Positions 28,001 to 36,627 of a stretch of 47,375 nt of DNA are shown piece by piece (the stretch's first letter is position 1; the number at the start of each line of letters is the position of its first letter). The stretch is taken from assembly GCA_000585055.1 (NCBI GenBank), contig JEMX01000093.1, positions 1-47,375 of the forward strand. The letters are read 5' to 3'. The notes under the pieces were generated by a model, which searched no databases, was not told the origin of the DNA, and saw nothing but the letters and a program-made list of their open reading frames with translations. Source of the DNA: Candidatus Accumulibacter appositus. GTDB lineage: Bacteria > Pseudomonadota > Gammaproteobacteria > Burkholderiales > Rhodocyclaceae. Position numbers and translations under genes: made by a program.

Positions 28001-28587
28001 CAGAGTTCTCCCCGCTTCGCTTTGATGGCCAGCGCGAGCTCTTCCTCGGACGTTGGATGGTGCGACTTGACGCCGGGATCCGGGCACAGGCCCTGCAGGA
28101 AGCCAATGCGCTTGATCAGTTCCGAAAAGCCCTGTATCACCAGCAGGAAGAAGCCGATCGGGACCATCAGTCGAACTGGCCAGATGGTGAGGCCGCCGGC
28201 ATTGCTCGATTGCTCGTTGGTTTCGTAGGCCAGGACGAAGATCGGCCACGACATGTACATGACGGCGATGGCCATTGGCATGAGGAAGAAGAGGATGCCG
28301 AAGATGTCGATCATCGTCTGGCCACGCCTGGAGAAACGGCCGGCGATGAGGTCGATGCGCACATGCTCGTTACGCATCAGCGTGTAACCGGCGCAAAACA
28401 GGAAAATCGCCGAGAACAGGTGCCACTGAATTTCGAGAAAGGCGTTCGAACTGTAGTCGATGGTATAGCGCATGACCGCATTGCCGGCGCCGATCAGAGT
28501 GACGACCAGCACCAGCCAGATGACGCTCTTGCCGACCAGCTCGGTGAGGCGATCGATCAGGCTCGATAGCTTGAGTAAACCATTCAC
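28000..28587 (-). CDS. TRAP transporter small permease DctQ
   Basis: The small four-helix membrane subunit that supports DctM. The 195-residue protein has helices at about 15-35, 50-70 (AFLEIQWHLFSAIFLFCAGY), 90-115 and 135-165, and the segment ALEIQWH-like NAFLEIQWHLF followed by RNEHVRIDLI, typical of DctQ. A strong ribosome site AAAGGAGGA lies 8 bases before the ATG. It is the first gene of dctQM. The 272-base gap upstream (28588-28859) holds this ribosome site and presumably the promoter, and nothing else that I can support. Confidence 0.93.
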   Translation of the reverse strand: MNGLLKLSSLIDRLTELVGKSVIWLVLVVTLIGAGNAVMRYTIDYSSNAFLEIQWHLFSAIFLFCAGYTLMRNEHVRIDLIAGRFSRRGQTMIDIFGILFFLMPMAIAVMYMSWPIFVLAYETNEQSSNAGGLTIWPVRLMVPIGFFLLVIQGFSELIKRIGFLQGLCPDPGVKSHHPTSEEELALAIKAKRGEL

Positions 28588-28859
28588 GGGATGAGTCCTC
28601 CTTTGACAGCTGAAAATGCGGTCGTCTCAGAACCGCGCGCCGGCCGGTCGCCTCTTTCTTGGGCAGCTTACCTCGGCCACAGTAGCAAAAAAGCCACGCA
28701 CGACAAGGGCGGTGGCAACAAGGCGGGCCGATTATGGCACATCTTTCACCCTTGGGAGGGCGATTTTAGGCCACGAATCCATCCCGCAGGTATGGAAAAA
28801 GACCTTGTTGATCAGGTGTTTAGAAGCAGGTCGTCGAGCGGGGTCGGGGCCCTCGGCAC

Positions 28860-31800
28860 CTAGCCTTTGGGGGCCGGCGGCTTTGCCGCCTTGCCGTTGC
28901 CCGGCTGCACCCGATAGCAGGCGCCGTAGAGGGCGGGTAGAAAGAGCAGGGTGAGCAGGGTGGCGACGATCAGGCCACCCATGATGGCCACCGCCATCGG
29001 ACCCCAGAAGACGCTGCGCGTCAGGGGAATCATCGCCAGGATCGCTGCCGCAGCGGTCAGCATGATCGGCCGGAAGCGGCGCACGGTCGAGCCGACGACG
29101 GCCTCCCAGGCGGGGGTGCCGGCCTTTTCGTCCTGCTCGATCTGGTCGACCAGGATCACCGCGTTGCGCATGATCATCCCCGACAGGGCGATGACGCCGA
29201 GGTTGGCGACGAAACCGAAAGGCACATTGAAGATCAGCAGCGCCAGGGCGACGCCGATCAGGCCGAGCGGCGCGGTCAGCAGTACCAGCAGGGTGCGGCC
29301 AATGCTCTGCAACTGGATCATCAGCAGGGTCAGCACACCGATCAGCATCAGCGGCATCACCGCCTTGATCGAGTTTTCGCCCTTGGCCGATTCCTCGGTG
29401 GCGCCGCCGGCCTCGATGCGGAAGCCCGCTGGCAGCCGGGCGCGCAGCGCGTCGAGCTGCGGGTCGATCTGGGCGGTGACCACCGGTGCCTGGATGTCGT
29501 CGCGGATGTCGGCGCGAACGGTCACCGTCGGCAGGCGATTGCGCCGCGCAATCAGGCCATCCTCGAGTGTGTAGCTGATCGTTGCCAGCTGCGCGAGCGG
29601 TACATAGCGGCCGCTGGCGGTGGGGATGTTGATATCGGCCAGGGCCGAGATGCGCGCCCGTTCGTCGCCGGCAGCGCGCGCGATGACGTCAATCAACTGG
29701 TCGTCTTCGCGCATCTGGGTGATGCTGATGCCGTTGAGCATCGAGTTCAGGAAGGCGGCGAGTTGACGCGAGCTGATGCCCAGCGCGCGCGCGCGGTCCT
29801 GGTCGACGTCGATGCGCACGACCTTGCTCATCTCGTTCCAGTCGAAGCTGACTTCCTGCAGGTGCGGATTGCCACGCATCAGCGCGGCGACTTCTTCGGC
29901 CGCGCGGCGCAACTCGCCAAGGTCCTCGCCGGAGACGCGGAACTGCACCGGGAAGCCGATCGGCGGACCGTTTTCCAGGCGCAGGACGCGCGCGCGCAGG
30001 CCGCTCCACTCGGCCGAGGGGTCGGCAAAGCGGCGTTCCAGGCGCTGCTTGAGGTCTTCGCGCGCGGCAAGGTCGCGACTGGTCACGACGAACTGTGCGA
30101 AATTGTCGTTGAACAGCTGTTGGTCGAGCGGCAGGTAGAAGCGCGGGCTGCCGTTGCCGAGATAGCTGGCAAAGTACTTGATCGACTTCGCCATCTCGGG
30201 CTCGGCGAGCAGCGCTTCGACTTTCCTGGCCTGCGTCTCGGTGGCCTTCAGCGAGGCGCCGTTTGGCAGCCACAGGTCGACCAGCAGCTCCGGCCGACTC
30301 GAAGCCGGGAAGAACTGCTTCTGCACGCCCAGTGCAAGCACCGCCAGTGAAGCAGCAAAGGCCAGCGAAGTGGCGCTGATCACCAGCCAGCGGTGGCGCA
30401 GCGACCACTCGATGGTCGCCCGCACGCGTCGGTAGAAAGGGCTGCCGTAGGCATCGTCTCCGTGCGCCTGAGCCTTGCGGCGCAACTTGTCCGCGTCGAG
30501 GACCAGGAAGCCCAGATAGGGGGTAAACAGAACCGCGACCAGCCAGGAGACCAGCAGCGCTATGCTGACCACGGCAAAAATCGAGAAGGTGTATTCGCCG
30601 GCGCCCGATTTTGCCAGGCCGACGGGCATGAAGCCGATGGCCGTGATCAGGGTGCCGGTGAGCATCGGGAAAGCGGTGGACGTGTAGGCGAAGGTTGCTG
30701 CCCGGAAGCGGTCCCAGCCCTGCTCCATCTTGACGACCATCATTTCGACGGCAATGATCGCATCGTCGACCAGCAGACCGAGAGCGATGACCAGCGCGCC
30801 GAGCGAAATGCGCTGCAGATCGATGCCGAAGACGGCCATCAGCAGAAAAGTCATCGCCAGGACCAGCGGGATGGACAGCGCGACGACGGCGCCGGTGCGC
30901 ATGCCGAGGCTGATGAAGGACACGGCAAGAACGATCAGCACCGCTTCGGCCAGCGACGCCATGAACAGGTTCATCGACTCGCGTACGATCTGCGGCTGGT
31001 CGGCGACGACCTGGATGTCGATGCCCAGTGGCAGCTCCTGCTGCATACGGGCCATGGCGGCGCGCAGGCGGTCGCCGAGCTGGATCACGTCGCCCCCCTT
31101 GGTCATGGCGATGGCGATGCCGATCGCGTCCTCGCCCTGGACCCGGATGCGCGGTGTCGGCGGATCGGCGAAGCCGCGTGTGATGGTGGCAATGTCGCCA
31201 AGCCGGAACAGCCGGCCGCCGGCCTGGATGCCGATTTCGCGAATGCTGTCCACCGACTCGAAGTCGCCGGAGACGCGTATTCGCACCCGGTCGGATGGCG
31301 TCTCGTAGAAGCCGGCCGGGGTCATCGCATTCTGTTGCCGCAGCGCGTCGACGATGAGCAGCGGGTCGAGGCCGAGGGTGGCCAGTTTGGCGTGTGACAC
31401 CTCGATGTAGATCTTTTCTTCCTGGACGCCGATCAGCTCGATCTTCTTGACGTCGGGCAGCTGCCGCAGTTCGCGCGCCATGTCATCGGCCTGCTGGCGC
31501 AGCGCGGCGAGGTCGAAGCCGTCGCCGGTCAACGCGTAGATGGTGATGAAGGTGTCGCCGAATTCGTCGTTCAGGAAAGGGCCGAGGACGCCTTGCGGCA
31601 GGGTGTGCCGCATGTCGCCGATCTTCTTGCGCACCTGGTACCAGGCTTCGGGAACCTCTTTTTTCGGCGTGTAGTCCTTGAGCACTACGAAGACCAGAGA
31701 TTCTCCCGGGCGGGTCTGTGAGCGCACCACGTCAACCCAGGGCACTTCCTGCAAGCGTTTCTCGATGCGTTCGCTGACCTGTAGCTCGACCTCGTGTGCC

Positions 31801-31973
31801 GTGGCACCCGGCCACAGCGTGCGCACGACCATGGCCTTGAAAGTGAAATCGGGGTCTTCGGCGCGCCCGAGCTTGAAGTAGGCCAGGACGCCGCTGAGCA
31901 TCAGCACGACGATCAGGTAGGCGATCAGTGAGCGGTGGCGCAACGCCCATTCGGAGAGGTTGGGCGGGCTCAT
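28860..31973 (-). CDS. RND efflux pump, inner-membrane permease
   Basis: A proton-driven RND transporter of the hydrophobe/amphiphile efflux class. The 1037-residue protein has TM1 at about residues 13-33, two large periplasmic loops (about 40-330 and 560-870), and two sets of helices. In TM4 the paired Asp of GLLVDDAIIAVEMM (about 400) is the proton-relay site. FNVPFGFVANLGVIALSGMI marks the second half. The ATG at 31973 is in an ATGA overlap with the adaptor gene. A much longer open frame upstream lies opposite/inside the adaptor gene and is not coding. No outer-membrane channel gene is in the operon. The substrate is unknown. Confidence 0.95.
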   Translation of the reverse strand: MSPPNLSEWALRHRSLIAYLIVVLMLSGVLAYFKLGRAEDPDFTFKAMVVRTLWPGATAHEVELQVSERIEKRLQEVPWVDVVRSQTRPGESLVFVVLKDYTPKKEVPEAWYQVRKKIGDMRHTLPQGVLGPFLNDEFGDTFITIYALTGDGFDLAALRQQADDMARELRQLPDVKKIELIGVQEEKIYIEVSHAKLATLGLDPLLIVDALRQQNAMTPAGFYETPSDRVRIRVSGDFESVDSIREIGIQAGGRLFRLGDIATITRGFADPPTPRIRVQGEDAIGIAIAMTKGGDVIQLGDRLRAAMARMQQELPLGIDIQVVADQPQIVRESMNLFMASLAEAVLIVLAVSFISLGMRTGAVVALSIPLVLAMTFLLMAVFGIDLQRISLGALVIALGLLVDDAIIAVEMMVVKMEQGWDRFRAATFAYTSTAFPMLTGTLITAIGFMPVGLAKSGAGEYTFSIFAVVSIALLVSWLVAVLFTPYLGFLVLDADKLRRKAQAHGDDAYGSPFYRRVRATIEWSLRHRWLVISATSLAFAASLAVLALGVQKQFFPASSRPELLVDLWLPNGASLKATETQARKVEALLAEPEMAKSIKYFASYLGNGSPRFYLPLDQQLFNDNFAQFVVTSRDLAAREDLKQRLERRFADPSAEWSGLRARVLRLENGPPIGFPVQFRVSGEDLGELRRAAEEVAALMRGNPHLQEVSFDWNEMSKVVRIDVDQDRARALGISSRQLAAFLNSMLNGISITQMREDDQLIDVIARAAGDERARISALADINIPTASGRYVPLAQLATISYTLEDGLIARRNRLPTVTVRADIRDDIQAPVVTAQIDPQLDALRARLPAGFRIEAGGATEESAKGENSIKAVMPLMLIGVLTLLMIQLQSIGRTLLVLLTAPLGLIGVALALLIFNVPFGFVANLGVIALSGMIMRNAVILVDQIEQDEKAGTPAWEAVVGSTVRRFRPIMLTAAAAILAMIPLTRSVFWGPMAVAIMGGLIVATLLTLLFLPALYGACYRVQPGNGKAAKPPAPKG

Positions 31974-33082
31974 CGCTCGGCTGTCGTCGCCGCTTGCCCG
32001 GCCCCAGGAACAGGAGCTGCGGTCGCCGGCGTCGGCTGCTCGACGATGCTGACGCGCTCGCCGGCGGTCAGCTTGTGAACGCCGGCGACGACAATTCTTT
32101 CGCCAGCCTGCACACCGCTTTTCAGCAAGGCGGTGTCTCCGCCATAGCTGGCCACCGCGACGGCTCGCAAGGCGACGCTCTGATCGGCCTGCACCACCCA
32201 CAACGCGGTTTTGCCGTCCTGCTGGAAAATCGCCGTCAACGGCACGCTCAGGCGTGCATCTCGCTGGGGGTTGAGAAAGCGCACCTTGGCGGTCATGCCG
32301 AGAAGCACCCTGGCGTCGGCATCGGCAATTGCCACGCGTGCGGCGTAGGTCCGTGTCACCGGGTCGGCCACCGGCGACAGCTCGCGCAAGCGGCCCTGGT
32401 AGATGGCCTCGCCGTCGGCCCACAGGCGGACCTCGGCGTTGCCGAGAGCCTGCGCTTCCGGCATGCGCGCCTCGGGAATCGAGATCGCGACTTCGAGCGT
32501 ATCGGCCCGCGCCAGGCGCATCACCGTTTGGCCGGCGGCAAGCACCTGCCCGACTTCGCTGCTGATCAGTCCGACGACGCCGGCCTGCTCAGCGCGCAGA
32601 ACGGTATAGCTTGACTGATTTTGGGCCAGTTCGGCGTTTGCCTGGGCGGCCTTGAAAGCGGTTTCCTTGCTGTCCAGTGCCGCCTGGCTGACAAAGCTCT
32701 TCTGGCGCAGATCGCGGTAGCGCTGCAGGTCGGCACGTGCCAGTTGCAGCTGTGCGGCGGCTGCCGTCGCCGACAGGTCGGTATCGCCCGGATCGAGCGT
32801 GGCCAGGATCTGGCCGGCCTTGACCACCGCGCCGGTATCGACGAGGCGCGCGCTGAGCTTGCCGGGGATGCGAAAAGCGAGCGCCGTTTCGTAGCGCGAG
32901 CGCACTTCGCCGGAGTAGCTGCGCAGCGAGTCGCCAGCGCTCTCGGCGACGAGGCCCGTCAATACCGGACGTGGCCTCACGGGCGGTGGCGCTTCCTTGC
33001 CGCAGCCGGCGAGCAGGCCCAACAGCGGCACCATGAGCAGCAGTCGCCGGAGCGATGGGCGTGTGGCTGCCGGTGCGTTCAT
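31970..33082 (-). CDS. RND efflux membrane-fusion (adaptor) lipoprotein
   Basis: The periplasmic adaptor joins the permease to an outer-membrane channel. The 370-residue protein has a lipoprotein signal (LLLMVPLLGLLAGC; lipobox LAGC, lipidated Cys about residue 27). The lipoyl/barrel half RIPGKLSARLVDTGAVVKAGQILATLD follows, then a helical hairpin (about 90-150, ADLQRYRDLRQKSFVSQAAL) and the beta-barrel and C-terminal domains (VPLTAIFQQDGKTALWVV). It overlaps tetR and the permease gene by four bases each, so all three are translated in series. Confidence 0.94.
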   Translation of the reverse strand: MNAPAATRPSLRRLLLMVPLLGLLAGCGKEAPPPVRPRPVLTGLVAESAGDSLRSYSGEVRSRYETALAFRIPGKLSARLVDTGAVVKAGQILATLDPGDTDLSATAAAAQLQLARADLQRYRDLRQKSFVSQAALDSKETAFKAAQANAELAQNQSSYTVLRAEQAGVVGLISSEVGQVLAAGQTVMRLARADTLEVAISIPEARMPEAQALGNAEVRLWADGEAIYQGRLRELSPVADPVTRTYAARVAIADADARVLLGMTAKVRFLNPQRDARLSVPLTAIFQQDGKTALWVVQADQSVALRAVAVASYGGDTALLKSGVQAGERIVVAGVHKLTAGERVSIVEQPTPATAAPVPGAGQAATTAER

Positions 33083-33777
33083 TGCCTGTCCCCCGTCGGC
33101 GGCTTGGCCAATGCGCCGCTGCTTCGCCGCAAGCCATTCACCAGTAGCTCGAAATGCGTCTGCAGGTAGCTCTCCGGGGTCGTTCCCAGACTACAGAAGC
33201 CTGGGGAAAAGCGCGCGATGGCCAGCATCAGCAGGGGCGCCATGATCACGTCAATGGTTGTTTCCAGGTCCACCGGACGAAACTCGCCGCTGCCCACGCC
33301 GCGCTGCAGCGTCGTGCGCAACAGGGCGCGACCGCGGCTGCGTACCCGGTCGTGGTAATACTGCGCGACCTCCGGGAAGTTGCTCGATTCGCAGGCGATC
33401 AGCTTGGTGACGCCAGCCATCGGCGTGCGCCCGATCTGCTCCCACCAGCCGAACAGCAACTGTTGCAGGAGCTCGGCGGCCGATCCCTGGAAGTCTGACA
33501 GGCGTTGCTCGGCGGCGGCCAGCGCGGCGACCATGCCTTCTTCGATGACCGTCTTGAACAGCGCTTCCTTGCTCTCGAAATAGAGGTATAGCGTTCCCTT
33601 TGAGACGCCAGCGCGGGCGGCAATGTCCTCGAGCCGCGTGGCGGCGAATCCCTTCTCGACGAAAAGTGCCAGGGCCGCGGCAGTCAGCTCCGACGGGCGT
33701 GCCTCCTTGCGCCGGCGACGCGGCGGTCGGCAATCGGGAGAAGCATCCGGGAGGGGGCGAGCAGAGGGGTGTTTCAT
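33079..33777 (-). CDS. TetR-family repressor of the efflux operon
   Basis: A 232-residue TetR-type regulator, first gene of the tetR-adaptor-permease operon. The N-terminal HTH is at about residues 28-75: LTAAALALFVEKGFAATRLE, then DIAARAGVSKGTLYLYFESK. The C-terminal helical ligand domain contains VTKLIACESSNFPEVAQYYH and is of the TetR_C AefR-like kind. It probably represses its own operon by binding the palindrome at 33787-33808, just upstream of the start. The ligand is likely a pump substrate, which is inference. Confidence 0.92.
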   Translation of the reverse strand: MKHPSARPLPDASPDCRPPRRRRKEARPSELTAAALALFVEKGFAATRLEDIAARAGVSKGTLYLYFESKEALFKTVIEEGMVAALAAAEQRLSDFQGSAAELLQQLLFGWWEQIGRTPMAGVTKLIACESSNFPEVAQYYHDRVRSRGRALLRTTLQRGVGSGEFRPVDLETTIDVIMAPLLMLAIARFSPGFCSLGTTPESYLQTHFELLVNGLRRSSGALAKPPTGDRQ

Positions 33778-33786
33778 CGTAGTGCG

Positions 33787-33808
33787 TTAATGACTACAGA
33801 GTCAGTAA
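33787..33808. promoter_or_regulatory. Palindromic operator upstream of tetR
   Basis: TTAATGACT (33787-33795) and AGTCAGTAA (33800-33808) form an inverted repeat with one mismatch around a 4-base centre ACAG. It starts 10 bases upstream of the tetR start codon, overlapping AT-rich sequence (TATATTAC on the minus strand) that could be the -10. The size and placement are typical of a TetR-family operator. Confidence 0.65.
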
Positions 33809-34018
33809 TATACGCGGCGACCAGGATGGCGTCAATCAAAAGGCGAATGCGGGGCAGCCCTGCGCGCTGCGGGTGAGCGCTGCCGGCCGCTCACGCTGGG
33901 TACGTCGATTGAGCTACCATGCTTGGTGACATTGCCGTTCCCTGTTGATGCTGCTCGCCATGAGCCGCTGGCACGTACAGCAGGAGCCTCCCAGTGAAAG
34001 CACGATGCGGATGAGTGA

Positions 34019-35146
34019 ATGATGAATAGCAGCCGAACCGAAATTGCCCGAACCACCCTGGCCGTCCTTTTCATCGGCGTGCTGATCGCCGCCTCGGGCT
34101 GGATCCTGCGGCCGTTTCTGCCGGCGCTGATCTGGGCAACGATGGTCGTCGTTGCCACCTGGCCGGTGATGCTGCGCGTACAGCGCCACCTCGGCAATCG
34201 GCGCGCCCCGGCGGTGATGGTCATGACCGTGCTGGTATTGCTGGTGCTCGTCGTCCCCCTGTCGCTGGCCATCGCCACCCTCGTCGACAATGCCCCTCAG
34301 ATCGTCAGTTGGGGAAGATTTGTCGCGACCTTCGAGGTGCCGCCGCCCCCTGATTGGGTTCCCGGCCTGCCGCTGATCGGGCACAAGCTCGATCAGGCCT
34401 GGATGCAGCTGGCGGTTGCTGGCACCTCGGAACTGACGGCCAAGATCGCCCCCTATGCGGGCAATCTGACCAAGTGGTTCGCCAGAGAAGTCGGCAGCTT
34501 CGGACTGGTCTTCGTGCAGTTTCTGTTGACCGTTGCGCTGTCGGCGGTCCTCTATTCCTCCGGCGAGAAGGCGGCAGACGAGGCACGGCGTTTCGGTCGC
34601 CGCCTGGCCGGCGAACGCGGCGAAGGCGCAGTGGTACTGGCCGCGCAAGCTGTTCGCGCCGTCGCGCTTGGCGTCGGTATTACAGCCTTCGTACAGTCGG
34701 TACTCGGTGGCATCGGTCTGGCCATCGCCGGTGTGCCCTTTGCCACTGTGCTGACCGCCTTGATGTTCATGCTCTGCATCGCGCAACTCGGGCCGACGCT
34801 TTTGCTGGCACCAGCCGTCGTCTGGTTGTACTGGAGTGGCGACACCGGCTGGGGCACTTTCCTGTTGGTATGGACGGTCATCGTCGGGACCATGGACAAT
34901 TTCCTGCGTCCGCTGCTGATCAAGCAGGGTGCCGACCTGCCCTTGCTGCTGATTCTCGCCGGCGTCATCGGCGGCTTGCTGGCCTTCGGTCTGGTCGGCA
35001 TCTTCGTCGGTCCGGTGGTTCTGGCGGTCAGCTACACCCTGCTGGAAGCCTGGCTGCGGGATGGTCCGATTCTCGCCGAGGCGGCGTCGGCGAACAGCGC
35101 ACGATCGCCTGTGGCGGAGAAGGAGGGCCAATCGCCGGGCGGCTGA
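34019..35146 (+). CDS. AI-2E family permease (YdiK-like)
   Basis: An inner-membrane protein of the AI-2E/UPF0118 family, 375 residues. There are paired N-terminal helices (about 15-60), helices at 70-95 and 155-180, and a C-terminal bundle with GVGITAFVQSVLGGIGLAIA, MFMLCIAQLGPTLLLAPAVV and the GxxVGPVVLAV segment (GIFVGPVVLAV). It resembles E. coli YdiK more than the AI-2 exporter TqsA. Substrates in this family are mostly unknown, so no transport function is assigned. The start is ATG 34019, with a second ATG at once after it. Confidence 0.85.
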   Translation: MMNSSRTEIARTTLAVLFIGVLIAASGWILRPFLPALIWATMVVVATWPVMLRVQRHLGNRRAPAVMVMTVLVLLVLVVPLSLAIATLVDNAPQIVSWGRFVATFEVPPPPDWVPGLPLIGHKLDQAWMQLAVAGTSELTAKIAPYAGNLTKWFAREVGSFGLVFVQFLLTVALSAVLYSSGEKAADEARRFGRRLAGERGEGAVVLAAQAVRAVALGVGITAFVQSVLGGIGLAIAGVPFATVLTALMFMLCIAQLGPTLLLAPAVVWLYWSGDTGWGTFLLVWTVIVGTMDNFLRPLLIKQGADLPLLLILAGVIGGLLAFGLVGIFVGPVVLAVSYTLLEAWLRDGPILAEAASANSARSPVAEKEGQSPGG

Positions 35147-35280
35147 GCGCAGTGCTTGCTGCGGCTCCGTGTCGGCCGGCGGCTGTGCAAGGCCGGCGCC
35201 AAGGGGCCGCATGCTAGAATCCGCCCTCCTTGTTCCCCCGCCCATCCAGGCGCCGACCACCCACCTACCCGGGCTTTGCC

Positions 35281-35886
35281 ATGTTTTCAGGAATCATCGC
35301 CGCCGTTGGTCAAATCACCGCCATTGCTTCCCGTGACGATGGTGCCGGGACCGTTCGCCTGACCATCGACGCCAGCGAGCTTGACCTCGATGATGTCGCG
35401 CTCGGCGATTCGATCGCCTGCAGCGGTGTCTGCCTGACGGTGGTGGACCGGCAGGGCCCGTGCTTCTTCGTTGACGTCTCCCCGGAATCGCTGGCCTGCA
35501 CCGTCGGGCTTGCCGCACCGGGCCCGGTCAACCTGGAGAAAGCCCTGCGCCTTGCCGACCGCCTTGGCGGGCATCTGGTTTCCGGTCATGTGGACGGTAT
35601 CGGCGAAGTGCTGCGTTTCGACCCGGTCGGCGACAATCGCCTGCTCGAAATTCGCGCCCCGGCGGAACTCGCCAAATACATCGCGCGCAAGGGATCGATC
35701 ACCGTCGATGGCGTCAGCCTGACGACCAACTCGGTCGATGGCGCCAGCTTCACCATCAACCTGATTCCGCATACCCTGGCCGCGACCACTCTCGGTCGCT
35801 TGCAGCCGGGTAGCCGGGTGAATCTCGAAATCGACCTCATCGCGCGCTATTGCGAGCGTCTTCTGAACGCCGAGGCGGAGCAGTGA
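35281..35886 (+). CDS. ribE: Riboflavin synthase, alpha subunit
   Basis: Riboflavin synthase converts two molecules of 6,7-dimethyl-8-ribityllumazine to riboflavin. The 201-residue protein has the expected two lumazine-binding barrels: MFSGIIAAVGQI at the start, SIACSGVCLTVVD near residue 45, GGHLVSGHVDG near 98, and SITVDGVSLTTNSVDG near 140. ATG 35281 fits the MFxGII family start. The upstream in-frame extension to 35230 is not conserved. A TAGAAT box at 35215-35220, with TG before it, may be the promoter. No FMN riboswitch is seen in the 134-base leader and the other rib genes are elsewhere. Confidence 0.96.
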   Translation: MFSGIIAAVGQITAIASRDDGAGTVRLTIDASELDLDDVALGDSIACSGVCLTVVDRQGPCFFVDVSPESLACTVGLAAPGPVNLEKALRLADRLGGHLVSGHVDGIGEVLRFDPVGDNRLLEIRAPAELAKYIARKGSITVDGVSLTTNSVDGASFTINLIPHTLAATTLGRLQPGSRVNLEIDLIARYCERLLNAEAEQ

Positions 35887-35952
35887 GGGCGACAGGTTCT
35901 CGTGGCACGCAAGACGATCTGGCTCTGGTGACAGGGCCTGTTTGAGGGAGCA

Positions 35953-36243
35953 ATGAAGCGTTCAGCCGCCCTCAAGTTGCTCGCCCAGAGCAAAGTTGCT
36001 CTGACCGAGAGGTACGGAGTGACGCGTCTGGCTCTGTTCGGCTCGACAGCGCGCGATACAGCCGAGCCCGACAGCGACGTCGATATCCTGGTTGCCTTCG
36101 ATGGTCCGGCGACCTCCGCACGCTACTTCGGCGTCCAGTTCTATCTTGAAGACCTATTGGGCAGTCGAGTCGACCTGGTCACCGAAAACGCCTTGCGTGC
36201 AGAGTTGCGCCCATCCATCGAAAAGGAGGCTGTCCATGTCTGA
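35953..36243 (+). CDS. mntA: MntA-type nucleotidyltransferase antitoxin
   Basis: A minimal nucleotidyltransferase, 96 residues. The signature GSTARDTAEPDSDVD (GSxAR, then DxD; about residues 31-45) gives the glycine-serine pair and the two metal-binding Asp residues, and FYLEDLLGSRVDLVT supplies the third acidic strand. MntA proteins are known to neutralise HepT by adding AMP to a tyrosine. The gene ends eight bases inside the next gene (hepT). The ATG at 35953 follows a GAGGGAG ribosome site closely. The 66-base gap after ribE holds no other signal. Confidence 0.92.
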   Translation: MKRSAALKLLAQSKVALTERYGVTRLALFGSTARDTAEPDSDVDILVAFDGPATSARYFGVQFYLEDLLGSRVDLVTENALRAELRPSIEKEAVHV

Positions 36244-36592
36244 TGCGGTGCCCCGTCAATGGCGGTTCTACCTCGATGACATGATCGGTTTTGCCGAGCG
36301 GGTGGTCGCCTATACGGACGGACTCGATCAGGACGACTTTGTGGCCAATGGGCTGGTTTACGATGCGAGTCTGCGCAATCTCGAACTGATCGGTGAAGCC
36401 GCGCGGCACATCCCGGATTCGATTCGAGCCGCCAGTCCTGATCTACCGTGGCGGCTCATCATCGCCACGCGCAATCGCCTGATCCATGGCTATCTGGGGA
36501 TCGACAACGACACCCTGTGGAGCATCATCCGAACGGACATTCCGGCGCTGTTGCCTCAGCTGCGGCAACTCCGTCAAGAATTCGGCGCATGA
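36236..36592 (+). CDS. hepT: HepT-type HEPN RNase toxin (DUF86)
   Basis: A 118-residue all-helical HEPN-domain protein, toxin partner of MntA. The RNase motif RNRLIHGY (about residues 83-90; R-x4-H-x-Y) includes both the catalytic Arg/His and the Tyr that MntA modifies in described pairs. LEDMIGFAE-type YLDDMIGFAERVV near the N-terminus and LIGEAARHIPDSIR in the middle are typical of DUF86. The ATG at 36236 lies in an 8-base overlap with mntA. The open frame upstream of it is shadow. All active residues are intact, so the pair is likely functional. Confidence 0.92.
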   Translation: MSDAVPRQWRFYLDDMIGFAERVVAYTDGLDQDDFVANGLVYDASLRNLELIGEAARHIPDSIRAASPDLPWRLIIATRNRLIHGYLGIDNDTLWSIIRTDIPALLPQLRQLRQEFGA

Positions 36593-36627
36593 GTCTGGCC
36601 GGAAACACTGCCATCGCCAGCGGCGTG

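Noticed and set aside
31974..32423. Upstream extension of the RND permease frame
   Set aside because: It overlaps the adaptor gene on the same strand in another frame, and its residues are Arg/Gly-rich without family match. Permease homology starts at the ATG at 31973.
33914..35260. A 448-codon minus-strand frame opposite the AI-2E permease
   Set aside because: The plus strand encodes a normal multi-pass permease. The antisense product is Gln/Gly/Asp-rich and featureless.
35147..35280. FMN riboswitch ahead of riboflavin synthase
   Set aside because: The leader is too short, and no conserved RFN-element blocks are seen.
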